Positions 55,745 through 64,000 of a DNA stretch of 64,000 bases are shown here, piece after piece. A model generated the notes under the pieces. It did no database searches, was not told the origin of the DNA, and saw nothing but the letters and a program-made list of their open reading frames with translations. The stretch's first letter is position 1. Every line of letters begins with the position of its first letter. Both the position numbers and the translations under genes were made by a program. This DNA is from JAHEEL01 sp963715255 (GTDB lineage: Bacteria; Actinomycetota; Acidimicrobiia; Spongiisociales; UBA5794). The DNA is taken from positions 62,001 to 126,000 of the forward strand of contig CAVQRN010000008.1 in the NCBI GenBank assembly GCA_963715255.1. Reading direction: 5' to 3'.

Positions 55745-57400
55745 ATGACCACGAACGAGAACGAGCTCGCCACCACCGGCGAGGAGCACGCGGACGCTCT
55801 GGAGGACGCACCCGTCAGTCCCGAGACCTCCGAGATCACCCCCGAGGTTGCGCCGGAAGCAGGTGATGTCGTCGCCGCGAGTGACGCGACACCTGAGTTC
55901 GTCGAGGAGACCGGGGCGGTGACCGAACCGGTCACGGATTCGGTACCGGAGACCGAGGCGGTGGTGGAACCGGTCACGGATTCGGCACCGGAGACCGAGA
56001 CGCTCGCTGAACCGGTCACGGAATTGGACTCTGAGACCGAGACGGTGGCGGACCCTGAGCCGATTGTGGAGATCGATGCGCCGTCGGTGCCCGAGGATGC
56101 CGACGTCGAACCCGCACCGGTGCCTCGCGGTGAGCGTCCGGCGATCACGGCTCCCAAACAGATTGCCGACCTTCCGGACGATCTCTCGGCAGACGACTTC
56201 GCCAAAGCGATCGAGCAGACGGTGTTCGAGTTCAAAGAGGGCGACATCGTTGGTGGAACCGTCGTGAGAATCGACAAGGATGAAGTCCTCGTGGACATCG
56301 GCTACAAGTCCGAGGGTGTGATTCCGCTCAAAGAATTGTCGATCCGGAACGCCGCGAACCCGGGCGAGATCGTCACCGTCGGCGAAGAGATCGAAGCGCT
56401 CGTCCTCCAGAAGGAGGACGACCACGGCCGCCTTGTGCTTTCCAAGAAGAGGGCCCAGTACGAACGGGCGTGGGGTCGTATCGAACGTGTCATGAACGAG
56501 GGCGGCACCGTGACCGGTCCCGTCATCGAGGTCGTCAAGGGAGGCCTCATCGTTGACATCGGTCTCCGCGGATTCCTCCCGGCATCGCTGGTGGATCTGC
56601 GTCGCGTCCGTGACCTGCAGCCGTTCATCGGCGAGCCAATCGAGGCAAAGGTCATCGAACTCGACAGGAACCGAAACAACGTCGTCCTCTCGCGCCGCGC
56701 CTACCTCGAAGAGGAACAGGCCGACCAGCGCCATGCGTTCCTTGCCGATCTGAAGCCGGGCGATGTTCGTGACGGCGTGGTGTCCTCCGTGGTGAACTTC
56801 GGTGCGTTCGTAGACCTCGGAGGCATGGACGGTCTCGTCCACGTTTCCGAGCTCTCATGGCAGCACGTCAATCACCCTGGTGAGGTCGTCAACGTCGGCG
56901 ACAAGGTGACGGTCCGTGTTCTCGAGGTCGACTACGACCGTGAACGCATCTCCCTATCCATCCGTCAGACGACTCAGGACCCATGGGAGCAGTTCATCAC
57001 TGCGAGCGAAACCGGTGACGTACTGGAAGGTGCGGTCACCAAGACCGTGCCGTTCGGAGCGTTCGTTTCCGTCGGGGAAGGCGTCGAAGGTTTGGTCCAC
57101 GTATCCGAGATTGCGATGCACCACGTCGAGAGCCCGGAGCTCGAGTTGTCGATCGGACAAGAAGTTCGGGTAAAGGTGACCGAGGTTGATGCCGACAGAC
57201 GTCGTGTGAGCTTGTCCATCAAGCAGGCTCTTCCCGAGTGGGAGGAACGCTCCACGTGGAGCGAACGCAAGCCGAGCAAACCCCGGAGAAGGGAGTTCCA
57301 GCGTGAAGACGAAGCTGAAGCACAGCCGTCGTTCAACGCGGATGCCTCGCTCGAGGCAATCTTGCAGGAACTCAAAGAACGGGGCATCGGTCGTAGTTGA
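55745..57400 (+). CDS. rpsA: 30S ribosomal protein S1
   Basis: 551 residues. Four S1 RNA-binding repeats in the last 420 residues (each opening with GxxVxGxVxxI-type text, such as GDIVGGTVVRIDKDEVLVDIG and RDGVVSSVVNFGAFVDLGG). The first 135 residues are a very acidic extension rich in Glu, Thr, Val and Pro, with three 14-residue tandem repeats. S1 brings mRNA to the ribosome; the extension is not in standard S1 proteins. ATG 55745 is 108 bp after polA. Confidence 0.95.
   Translation: MTTNENELATTGEEHADALEDAPVSPETSEITPEVAPEAGDVVAASDATPEFVEETGAVTEPVTDSVPETEAVVEPVTDSAPETETLAEPVTELDSETETVADPEPIVEIDAPSVPEDADVEPAPVPRGERPAITAPKQIADLPDDLSADDFAKAIEQTVFEFKEGDIVGGTVVRIDKDEVLVDIGYKSEGVIPLKELSIRNAANPGEIVTVGEEIEALVLQKEDDHGRLVLSKKRAQYERAWGRIERVMNEGGTVTGPVIEVVKGGLIVDIGLRGFLPASLVDLRRVRDLQPFIGEPIEAKVIELDRNRNNVVLSRRAYLEEEQADQRHAFLADLKPGDVRDGVVSSVVNFGAFVDLGGMDGLVHVSELSWQHVNHPGEVVNVGDKVTVRVLEVDYDRERISLSIRQTTQDPWEQFITASETGDVLEGAVTKTVPFGAFVSVGEGVEGLVHVSEIAMHHVESPELELSIGQEVRVKVTEVDADRRRVSLSIKQALPEWEERSTWSERKPSKPRRREFQREDEAEAQPSFNADASLEAILQELKERGIGRS
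55925..56050 (+). repeat. Three 42-bp tandem repeats inside rpsA
   Basis: Units begin GAACCGGTCACGGA at 55925, 55967 and 56009, exactly 42 bp apart, each coding a 14-residue EPVT...ETE block (EPVTDSVPETEAVV, EPVTDSAPETETLA, EPVTELDSETETVA). Similarity falls in the last copy. Tandem slippage is the likely origin of the acidic extension. Confidence 0.9.
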
Positions 57401-57519
57401 CCGCAGAGTCCTTGACTCACTAGTCACGTCTGTGCAAGGCTTGCCTAGTGCCGACAGGGGGATCGGATCCTTCCCTCGGACATTGAACATAACACCGTTG
57501 TTGGGGAGGGCCAGCTGAC

Positions 57520-58520
57520 ATGGGACGTAGAACGATCGTTCTCGTTATTGCAATCGTTCTTGCCGTTGTATCGGCGTTTGCCGTGTGGCAGTACTTGTCA
57601 ACGGTTGAAGACGATATCCGCTCGGACATCTCCGAGGTGCGGGTGTATCGGGTGACCGAACTGATTGCCGCAAAGACCACGGGCGAAGAGGCCCGTGTTG
57701 TGATCGAGGAGAGCCTGGCCCTACGCGAGTCGGTTGTCTTCGAGGGTTCGCAGATTCTCTGCGCCGGTCCGGAGGCCGGGAACGAGGGTGAAGACCCGAA
57801 CACGTACGGCTGTCCCGCGAATCCGAGCGATCTCGATGCCCTCCTTGCGAACCGAGTCGCCGCCGGTCCGATCAGTGCCGGACTACTGGTCACGACCGAC
57901 CAGTGGGTTGAGCTCGCCGAGTTCGAGGAGGCGAGCCTCTCCGAATCGATCGTGTCGGGCAAGGTCGCGATCGGGATCCAGCCGTCGGATGTCAAGGCTG
58001 CAGGCGGTTTCATCCGCCCGGGTGACCGTGTCAATCTCCTTGCGTCCGCGACGATCGAAATCACGGATGCGCTGTCGCTCTACCAGTACCCCGAGTTGGC
58101 CGCGCTTCTCGCTGCGAGCCAGCAGGATACGACCCAGGCGCCTCCCGCAGCCGAGGGTGAGGGACCGTCACCGCCACGACGACGACCGCGCCGGGTCTCG
58201 TGGTGCCCACGTCGATCGACTTTACCCAGACGATCCTCCAGGATCTCGAGGTGCTCGCAGTGGGGCCCGATACCAGGCCCTCGCGTGTGCCGACCGGTCT
58301 CACACCGGTCGGGACGCAGATCATCGTGCTCGAGGTGACGCCGGCTCAGGCCGAGCAGATCGAGTTCGCACAGCAGTACACGAGCATCGCTCTGACGCTG
58401 CTCCCGCAGGGTCCGTACACACCATTTGAGTCTTCGGGCGTGGTCGTGGACGACATCTTCACGCTCATTGACCGGATTCAGGCAGAATTGGAGGCAGCTC
58501 TTGGTGGCGCTGGGAACTGA
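57520..58520 (+). CDS. cpaB: Flp pilus assembly protein CpaB (SAF domain), frameshifted
   Basis: About 333 residues. Starts with one membrane helix (IVLVIAIVLAVVSAFAVWQYL), then a SAF domain (VRVYRVTELIAAKT, LLANRVAAGPISAGLLVTTDQWV, KVAIGIQPSDVKAAGGFIRPGDRVNLLA) and the RcpC/CpaB C-terminal domain with ILQDLEVLAVG. The frame changes near 58155; the span is two bases over a multiple of three. First gene of the Tad-type cluster; the pilin gene flp is not seen upstream. Confidence 0.9.
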
Positions 58521-59697
58521 GCACGGCTCCGACAAGTCGATCCTTCTCGTCTCAGGAGACCAGAAGTTCATCGATGGCACGCGGCGCTTCCTCAACGGAC
58601 ACAAGGTCTTCACGGCAAGGAACGTGACGGATGCTCAACGGCGTCTTGTTGAGGAGAACGTGCATCTTGCCATTCTCGATCCGGCCTTCGCGACCGAATC
58701 CGGAGTGTCCGAAGGTGGACAACTTCTCCAGGTGGATCCCAGTCTGCCGCTCGTGCTTGTTGCTGCGAACCCCGACATGGCCGTTCTCCGCACCGCACTC
58801 AGGGTCGGCTACAAGGACGTCATCGACTCACCGGTGGACCGTCAGAAGATGGAGGCGATGCTCGGACTCATCGAAGAAGAGGCCGAGCGTGTCGTCCGCA
58901 AGGAAGCGAAGACACAGATCGGGCGGGTCATCACGATCATGTCCCCGAAGGGCGGCGCGGGCAAGACGGTGACCGCCGCGAACGTCGGCCTCCAGTTGGC
59001 GATGTGGAGCGAGCCGGACCGAGTCGTCATCATGGATGCCGACCTGCAGTTCGGTGACATCAGCCTCGTGATGCAGGTCGACCCGGTCCACACGATCGTC
59101 GATGCCGCGCGAGAACTCGATGACCTCGACGAGGATCTGATGCGGAGTCTTCTAACGTCGCACCCTTCGGGTCTCAAGATCCTCGCCGCGCCGCTCGAAC
59201 CGTCCCTCGCCGACGAGGTATCGACACAGTCGGTGGTGCGGTCGATAGCGATGCTCAAACGAATGTTTGACTACGTCGTCATCGATACGGCACCGTTCCT
59301 CGACGAGCCGGTACTGTCCATTCTCGAACGATCCGACGACGTGCTTCTTGTGGTCGACATGGACCTGCCGAGCGTCAAGAATGCCAAGCTGGCGCTCGAC
59401 ACGCTGAAGCTGATCAAGTTCCCATTCGAGAAGATCCAGCTTGTGCTCAATCGGGTGAACTCGAAGGCCCGTCTCGACATCGGCGAGTTGGAGCGGTCGC
59501 TCGAACTCGACGTTCAGGCAGCGATCTCGTCGGACAAGCTGGTGCCGCGTGCGGTCAATGAAGGGGAACCAGTCGTCTCCCTCTATCCCAGATCTCGCGT
59601 CGCCAAGGATCTACGTGCCGTGACACGGCTGGTTGTCGACGAGTCCGTGACCCCCAACACCGGCGAAGGGGAAGGGTCGCGCAAATGGTTCAAGTAG
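58504..59697 (+). CDS. cpaE: CpaE/TadZ-like pilus assembly ATPase
   Basis: 397 residues from GTG 58504 with GGAGG nine bases upstream; TTG 58501 also possible. N-terminal receiver-like domain (ILLVSGDQKFIDGTRRFL, LVLVAANPDMAVLRTALRVGYKDVIDSP), then a ParA/MinD-type ATPase with deviant Walker A SPKGGAGKTVTAANV, MDADLQFGDISLVMQV and VIDTAPFLDEP. It positions the Tad machine at the cell pole. Overlaps cpaB by 17 bp. Confidence 0.92.
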   Translation: MALGTEHGSDKSILLVSGDQKFIDGTRRFLNGHKVFTARNVTDAQRRLVEENVHLAILDPAFATESGVSEGGQLLQVDPSLPLVLVAANPDMAVLRTALRVGYKDVIDSPVDRQKMEAMLGLIEEEAERVVRKEAKTQIGRVITIMSPKGGAGKTVTAANVGLQLAMWSEPDRVVIMDADLQFGDISLVMQVDPVHTIVDAARELDDLDEDLMRSLLTSHPSGLKILAAPLEPSLADEVSTQSVVRSIAMLKRMFDYVVIDTAPFLDEPVLSILERSDDVLLVVDMDLPSVKNAKLALDTLKLIKFPFEKIQLVLNRVNSKARLDIGELERSLELDVQAAISSDKLVPRAVNEGEPVVSLYPRSRVAKDLRAVTRLVVDESVTPNTGEGEGSRKWFK

Positions 59698-59739
59698 GGG
59701 TTGGCCTTCGCCGTCGACCGTTCATCAGGGAGGATGACC

Positions 59740-61089
59740 ATGAGTCTCGCTGATCGTGTAAAGGCTGCCAAGGACGCCGACGCAACGGTTGACAACCAGC
59801 GAGAAGAGACTCGCAAAGAGTTGAGGCGAAAGCTCCACTACAAGGTCGTTGAGGGGCTCGGCCCGTCGCTGTACGACCGGCAGATGAGTGACGCAGAGTT
59901 GAAGCTCCGCGTCATGGAGATGCTCGAATGGGCGATCGACCAAGAACAGTCGGTAGCGCTCACACGAACAGATCGCCTCACCCTGCTCCAGGAGATCGCC
60001 GACGACGTTCTCGGCTACGGCCCGATCGACCCATACCTCTCCGACCCCGAGGTGACTGAGGTCATGGTCAACGGCCCGCACTCGGTGTGGGTTGAGAAGC
60101 ATGGGCGTTTGATCCGCACCGACACGCGATTCGTTGACTCGACACACCTCGAACGGATCATCGAGAAGATCGTCGGCCAGGTAGGCCGACGCATCGACGA
60201 ATCGACGCCGATGGTCGATGCTCGACTGCCCGATGGTTCCCGTGTGAACGCGGTGATCCACCCGTTGGCGATCGGCGGACCCTTCCTGACGATCCGGAAA
60301 TTCGCCGTCGACCCCTACACGATCGACGATCTCATCGCCAACGACACGCTGAACGAACAGGTCGCAGGGCTTCTGCGTCGGTGCGTTCGTGGTCGCCTCA
60401 ACATTATCGTGAGTGGCGCCACCGGATCGGGGAAGACGACGTTCCTCAACGTCCTGTCGAACTTCATCCCAGACGACGAGCGGATCGTCACGGTCGAGGA
60501 CGCGGCCGAGGTTCAGTTGAACCAGATCCATGTCCTCACGTTGGAATCCCGCCCTGCGAACATCGAGGGCACCGGCCAGGTCACGATCCGCGACCTCGTG
60601 CGGAACACACTGCGTATGCGACCGGACCGGATCATCGTCGGTGAGGTCCGCGGCGGAGAGTCGCTCGACATGCTCCAGGCCATGAACACCGGTCACGACG
60701 GTTCGCTGACGACGGTCCACTCGAACTCGCCCCGTGACACGCTTGCTCGAATTGAGACCATGGTGCTGATGGCAGGTATGGACCTCCCCGTCCGGGCGAT
60801 CCGGGAGCAAGTCGCATCTGCTCTTGATCTGATCGTCCACGTGCACCGCCTCCGGGACGGGACCCGCAGGGTCACGCACGTCACCGAAGTCGTCGGGATG
60901 GAGGGCGACATCATCACTCTCCAAGACATCATGCTGTTCGACTACGGCATGGGGGTCGACGAGGACGGGAAGTACCTCGGTCGCTTGAAGTCCACCGGCA
61001 TTCGCCCAGCGTTCAGTGAACACCTCGAGAACTTCGGGATCAAGCTCCCGGCAGAATTGTTCGCCCCCGAACCGTTCGCGACCCGATGA
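59740..61089 (+). CDS. cpaF: CpaF/TadA secretion ATPase
   Basis: 449 residues from ATG 59740 (GGGAGG at 59728-59733). N-terminal domain, then type II/IV secretion ATPase with Walker A GATGSGKTTFLN, ITVEDAAEVQL Asp box, Walker B RPDRIIVGEVRGGE, and GHDGSLTTVHSN His box. Powers pilus assembly as a hexamer. Starts 43 bp after cpaE. Confidence 0.97.
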   Translation: MSLADRVKAAKDADATVDNQREETRKELRRKLHYKVVEGLGPSLYDRQMSDAELKLRVMEMLEWAIDQEQSVALTRTDRLTLLQEIADDVLGYGPIDPYLSDPEVTEVMVNGPHSVWVEKHGRLIRTDTRFVDSTHLERIIEKIVGQVGRRIDESTPMVDARLPDGSRVNAVIHPLAIGGPFLTIRKFAVDPYTIDDLIANDTLNEQVAGLLRRCVRGRLNIIVSGATGSGKTTFLNVLSNFIPDDERIVTVEDAAEVQLNQIHVLTLESRPANIEGTGQVTIRDLVRNTLRMRPDRIIVGEVRGGESLDMLQAMNTGHDGSLTTVHSNSPRDTLARIETMVLMAGMDLPVRAIREQVASALDLIVHVHRLRDGTRRVTHVTEVVGMEGDIITLQDIMLFDYGMGVDEDGKYLGRLKSTGIRPAFSEHLENFGIKLPAELFAPEPFATR

Positions 61090-62161
61090 GACAGCGAGCG
61101 CGCTTCGGTGCGATCACCGGCGGTCTCGCGGTCGTGCTGTCGGCGGGACCAGCCGCTGCGGCTTCGCCGATCCTTGCCGCTGGAGCCGCGAAGAGCTGGC
61201 TGGTCATCCTCGCGGCAATTGCCGCCGGCCTTGGTGCGTTCTTGTTGCTCGTGATCCTCTTTGGTGGTGGATCGAGCAATCGAGATGCAGGGATCAGCCG
61301 GTCGTCTGGGCTCATACGGTGAGCCGAAGCAGAAGTCGTCGGGACTATTTGGACGTTTCCGATTCCTGCGGCGTGCGGCAGCAAGCGCTGATACTATGCC
61401 GAAGAGCCGGGGGAGTTCCCGCATGATCGAGAGGTCTCTTGAACAAGCCGACATCCCGTATACCCGGGCGAGGCGATCATCGGAGCGATTGGCGTTGCGA
61501 TCATCGTCGGTCTGCTTGCTCGGCCTCTTCACTCGGCTCGTGCTATTGGGCGGTAGTCGCAGGGGTTGCCGTTGTGGTGGTCCTGTATCTCTACGTGAGC
61601 GGTGCGGCCTCCAAGGAACGTAAGAAGTTCGGCGAACCAGCTACCCGACGTCCTCACCCTCCTGGCCACATCCCTCCGCGCTGGGTACTCGATCATGCAG
61701 GCGATCGAAGCAGTGGCGGCAGAGGCACCTGATCCGTCGAACCGTGAATTCGGGCAGGCCATGTCTGAGATCCGACTCGGTCGGCCGATGATCGATGCGC
61801 TCGGGGATATCGCCGTCCGAATGGAATCTCAGGACTTCGAGTGGGCAGTCATGGCGATCGCTATCCAGCGTGAAGTCGGTGGGAACCTTGCCGAGGTCCT
61901 GCAGTCCACTGCCGAGACGATGCTCTTCCGAAATCGATTCCGACGGGAAGTCAAGGCACTCACCGCTGAAGGGCGACTCTCGATGTACATCATGCTGGGA
62001 CTGCCGTTCGCCATTGCGTTTGGGCATCTACTTTCTCAACCCTGGCTACCTCGATCCGTTGCTCACAACTCTCCCGGGGATCGTCGCGATGATCATCGCC
62101 GCGGTGATCCATGACTATTGGTGCCCTGATCATGCGGAAGATCGTGGATATAGAGGTGTGA
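61086..62161 (+). CDS. tadB: Flp pilus assembly protein TadB, several frame breaks
   Basis: The chain is split over three frames with at least five changes. An N-terminal hydrophobic start (RQRARFGAITGGLAVVLSAGPAAA) and a helix (LVILAAIAAGLGAFLLLVILF), then IERSLEQADIPY, VVAGVAVVVVLYLYV, QLPDVLTLLATSLRAGYSIMQAIEAVA (T2SSF core), FEWAVMAIAIQREVGGNLAEVL and a C-terminal MRKIVDIEV ending at 62161. These are the blocks of TadB, the inner-membrane platform. Either this stretch is badly sequenced or the gene is degraded; intact neighbour cpaF and clear block order favour the former. Confidence 0.82.
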
Positions 62162-62162
62162 T

Positions 62163-63087
62163 GTGACAGAATTGCTGTTTGCCGCCATCGCCAGTCGGAG
62201 TTGCCGTTGGGGGACTTGTGCTCTACGTTGGGAGTGGCGTGGTTGCTCGCCAGCAGGGGAGTTCTCAGCGCCTCGCCGGGCTGCAGTCAAGATCGGATGT
62301 TCTCGAGGAAGGGTTTCTCCGAGCGTGCTGTCGCCCCGCTCCTCGAAGGTCTCGGTCGGGGGGTCTTTGCGGTTCACCCCAACCGGCTGGGTTGCCAAGA
62401 AGCAACACAAGTTCGTGCTCGCAGGCTGGAGCGATCGGCTTGACGGGAACTCTTGGGCGGCGATACGGATTCTGTCGATCGGGGCTTCGTTCATCCTGTG
62501 GCTGCTGTTCCAGGGATTCGCCTCCGGTCCCACGACCAAACTCGTGATGCTCGGGCTGTTCGTGGTTTTCGGAGTCTTCGGACCTGAGGCACGGCTCAAC
62601 GGAGCAATCGGAAAGCGTCGGAAGGAGATGGAGCAACAACTCCCGGACGTCATCGATCTGCTCGTGATTAGCGTTGAAGCGGGCTTGGGATTCGATGCGG
62701 CACTGGGTCGTGTGGTTCAGAATGTCCCCGGCGAGTTGTGGAGAGAGTTCCAGAGGACGCTTCAGGAGACCCGCGTGGGCGTGAGCCGGACTGATGCACT
62801 GCGGAAACCTCACCGCGAGGACGGATGTCGCCGATCTCGAATACGTTCGTTCTTGCCTTGATCCAGGCCGACCAGTTCGGTGTGTCGATCGCGTGGGTGT
62901 TGCGGGTCCAAGCCGAGGAGATGCGCATCCGTCGTCGGCAGCGCGCTCAGGAGAAGGCGTTCGGAGCTCCGGTGAAGATGATCTTCCCGCTCATCTTCTT
63001 CATCTTCCCTGCGCTGTTCATCGTCATCCTTGGCCCGGCGGCAATCACCATCTATGACACCTCATCGGAGAGGGTGGGGCCTTCTAG
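62163..63087 (+). CDS. tadC: Flp pilus assembly protein TadC, several frame breaks
   Basis: Starts GTG 62163. Recognisable blocks across frames: VGVAVGGLVLYVGSGVV, MFSRKGFSERAVAPLLEGLG, RILSIGASFILWLLFQG, QLPDVIDLLVISVEAGLGFDA (T2SSF core), NLTARTDVADLEYV, QADQFGVSIAWVLRVQAEEM and KMIFPLIFFIFPALFIVILG. TadC forms a platform with TadB. The order is right for the family, but the frame changes at least four times; the stop at 63085-63087 fits a final IGEGGAF. Confidence 0.82.
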
Positions 63088-64000
63088 GTGTGGCGTGCTC
63101 GCCGTGACGCTGCGACGGCGGATCGGCTTCGAACCCCGAATGACACTCGGGGCGCTCGACACGATTCCAGATCCGCCATCTGTACCGGTGGTTCCGTTGG
63201 TTCTACACGGTGGTCGTGGTCGGTCCGATAGCGGACAACTCGTTCCTCTGGCATGTCAGAGCGGGGTCGGTGCAGCTCGCGTCGGTCCGCGTGTCCTCAC
63301 GACGGATCCGTTCTCCTACGTTGCGGCGGGTGAGCCGTGGCGCACACAGTCGTGGCTCGTCGATTTGCTGTACGGCCGCATGGAGTTGATGTTCGGGGGT
63401 GTGGCCTGGGCCACGACGATGGTCGTCGTCGTCATCATTGGTACCTTGAGTCTCGTCGGCCTTGTGACGTATCGGTATGTGCACTCCACGTTCTCGACGG
63501 GAGTCTGGCTCTTCATCTTGGGTTGGCTCCTCCTTCCGTTCGGTGTGCCGCGCCCGGTGGTCTTCTCCTACTTGCTGCTTGCGATGCTGGTTCTGGTGCT
63601 GGCGCTCGACGACCGAGCACGGTGGGTAGCGGTGCCGATCTTGTGGCTGTGGGCAGGAGTCCATGGGAGTTGGCTCATCGGACTGGGCCTTGTGATGTTC
63701 GTGGCGATCGGTCGCAGGTCGTTCCGTACTGCAGCAGTGGGAGCATCGGCGACTCTGGCGACTCTGGCAACGGCACACGGAATTGGAGCGTGGGTCGTCG
63801 TGTGGTCGTTTGCTCGCAACTCGTCGGCGCTCCAGTACATGGTGGAGTGGAGCACGCCGGATTTCGGCGGCATCGTTCAGGCACCGTATCTGATCATCCT
63901 CGTGGGCCTGATCGTTGCAGCGGTCGAAGAGGCGGGTGACGATGTCGGACCTCTGGGTCATCGTTCCATTCATGTTGCTGGGTTTCTCGAGCCAGCGGAC
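63088..64000 (+). CDS. Polytopic membrane protein, GT-C-like, partial and frameshifted
   Basis: Truncated by the window end. Text such as NSFLWHVRAG, TTDPFSYVAAGEPWRTQSWLVDLLY resembles the first extracytoplasmic loop (acidic/WH, DPFSY, W-x-QSW) of a group of GT-C-type glycosyltransferase-like proteins, followed by at least five helices (VVVVIIGTLSLVGLVTY, GWLLLPFGVPRPVVFSYLLLAMLVLVLAL). Read in more than one frame near its start (63090-63330). Substrate unknown; it may serve cell-surface glycans. Confidence 0.55.

Noticed and set aside
57401..57519. Promoter for the pilus cluster
   Set aside because: TTGACT at 57412 has no acceptable -10 at the right distance, and CATAAC near 57488 has no -35. 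A promoter is likely here, but I cannot place it.

Overview
The window is about 65% GC, densely coding, and carries the gene order typical of Actinobacteria (Actinomycetota). The order is mraZ-rsmH-ftsL-ftsI-murE-murF-mraY-murD-ftsW-murG-murC-murB-ftsQ-ftsZ-pgeF-yggS-sepF-yggT, then ileS, a DksA/TraR-like gene, lspA, rluD and dnaE, and later trp genes, polA and rpsA. SepF with no ftsA, a WS/DGAT acyltransferase, a Get3/ArsA-like ATPase pair, a DUF222-HNH protein and a translational ileS T-box all fit that phylum. A separate trpF and an unusual phosphofructokinase pair argue against the well-studied Streptomyces and Mycobacterium lineages. Acidimicrobiia or a neighbouring class is my best guess; I cannot prove it from the sequence alone.

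Layout. 0.1-2.0 kb: HNH nuclease, universal stress protein and an NAD(P)-binding protein. 2.05-19.6 kb: the division and cell wall (dcw) operon, driven by a promoter overlapped by a 10-bp-periodic MraZ operator; most genes overlap by 4 or 8 bp. 19.6-25.2 kb: ileS (minus strand, T-box leader), a DUF167 gene, a DksA-like gene, lspA and rluD. 25.3-34.9 kb: lipid acyltransferase, two adjacent phosphofructokinases, dnaE and the ATPase pair. 34.9-42.5 kb: a ThyX-like tandem protein, small membrane proteins, an EamA transporter, a repeat-rich spacer, the DUF222-HNH gene, xpt, nth and an MFS carrier. 42.6-50.8 kb: ccdA, then trpE, a two-component system, a lipoprotein cytochrome and trpCFBA. 50.9-57.4 kb: tRNA-Leu(CAA), a polysaccharide ligase/polymerase-like protein, polA and rpsA. 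57.5-64 kb: a Tad/Flp-type pilus assembly cluster (cpaB, cpaE, cpaF, tadB, tadC) and the start of a GT-C-like membrane protein.

The dcw block makes lipid II from UDP-MurNAc (MurB to MurG, MraY), polymerises and cross-links it (FtsW, FtsI) and recruits it to the Z ring (FtsZ, SepF, FtsQ, FtsL). A DNPR motif in MurE points to meso-diaminopimelate peptidoglycan.

Sequence quality matters here. At least thirteen single-base frame breaks fall in genes that should be intact (ftsI, ileS, trpA, trpF and others), and 61.3-63.1 kb holds many more. Most look like assembly indels rather than biology, so broken genes are annotated over their full span. The most unusual items are the structured repeats beside the DUF222-HNH gene, the ThyX-like protein whose signature motif is split between two halves, the paired ATP-type and PPi-type phosphofructokinases, and the trp operon interrupted by a two-component system.
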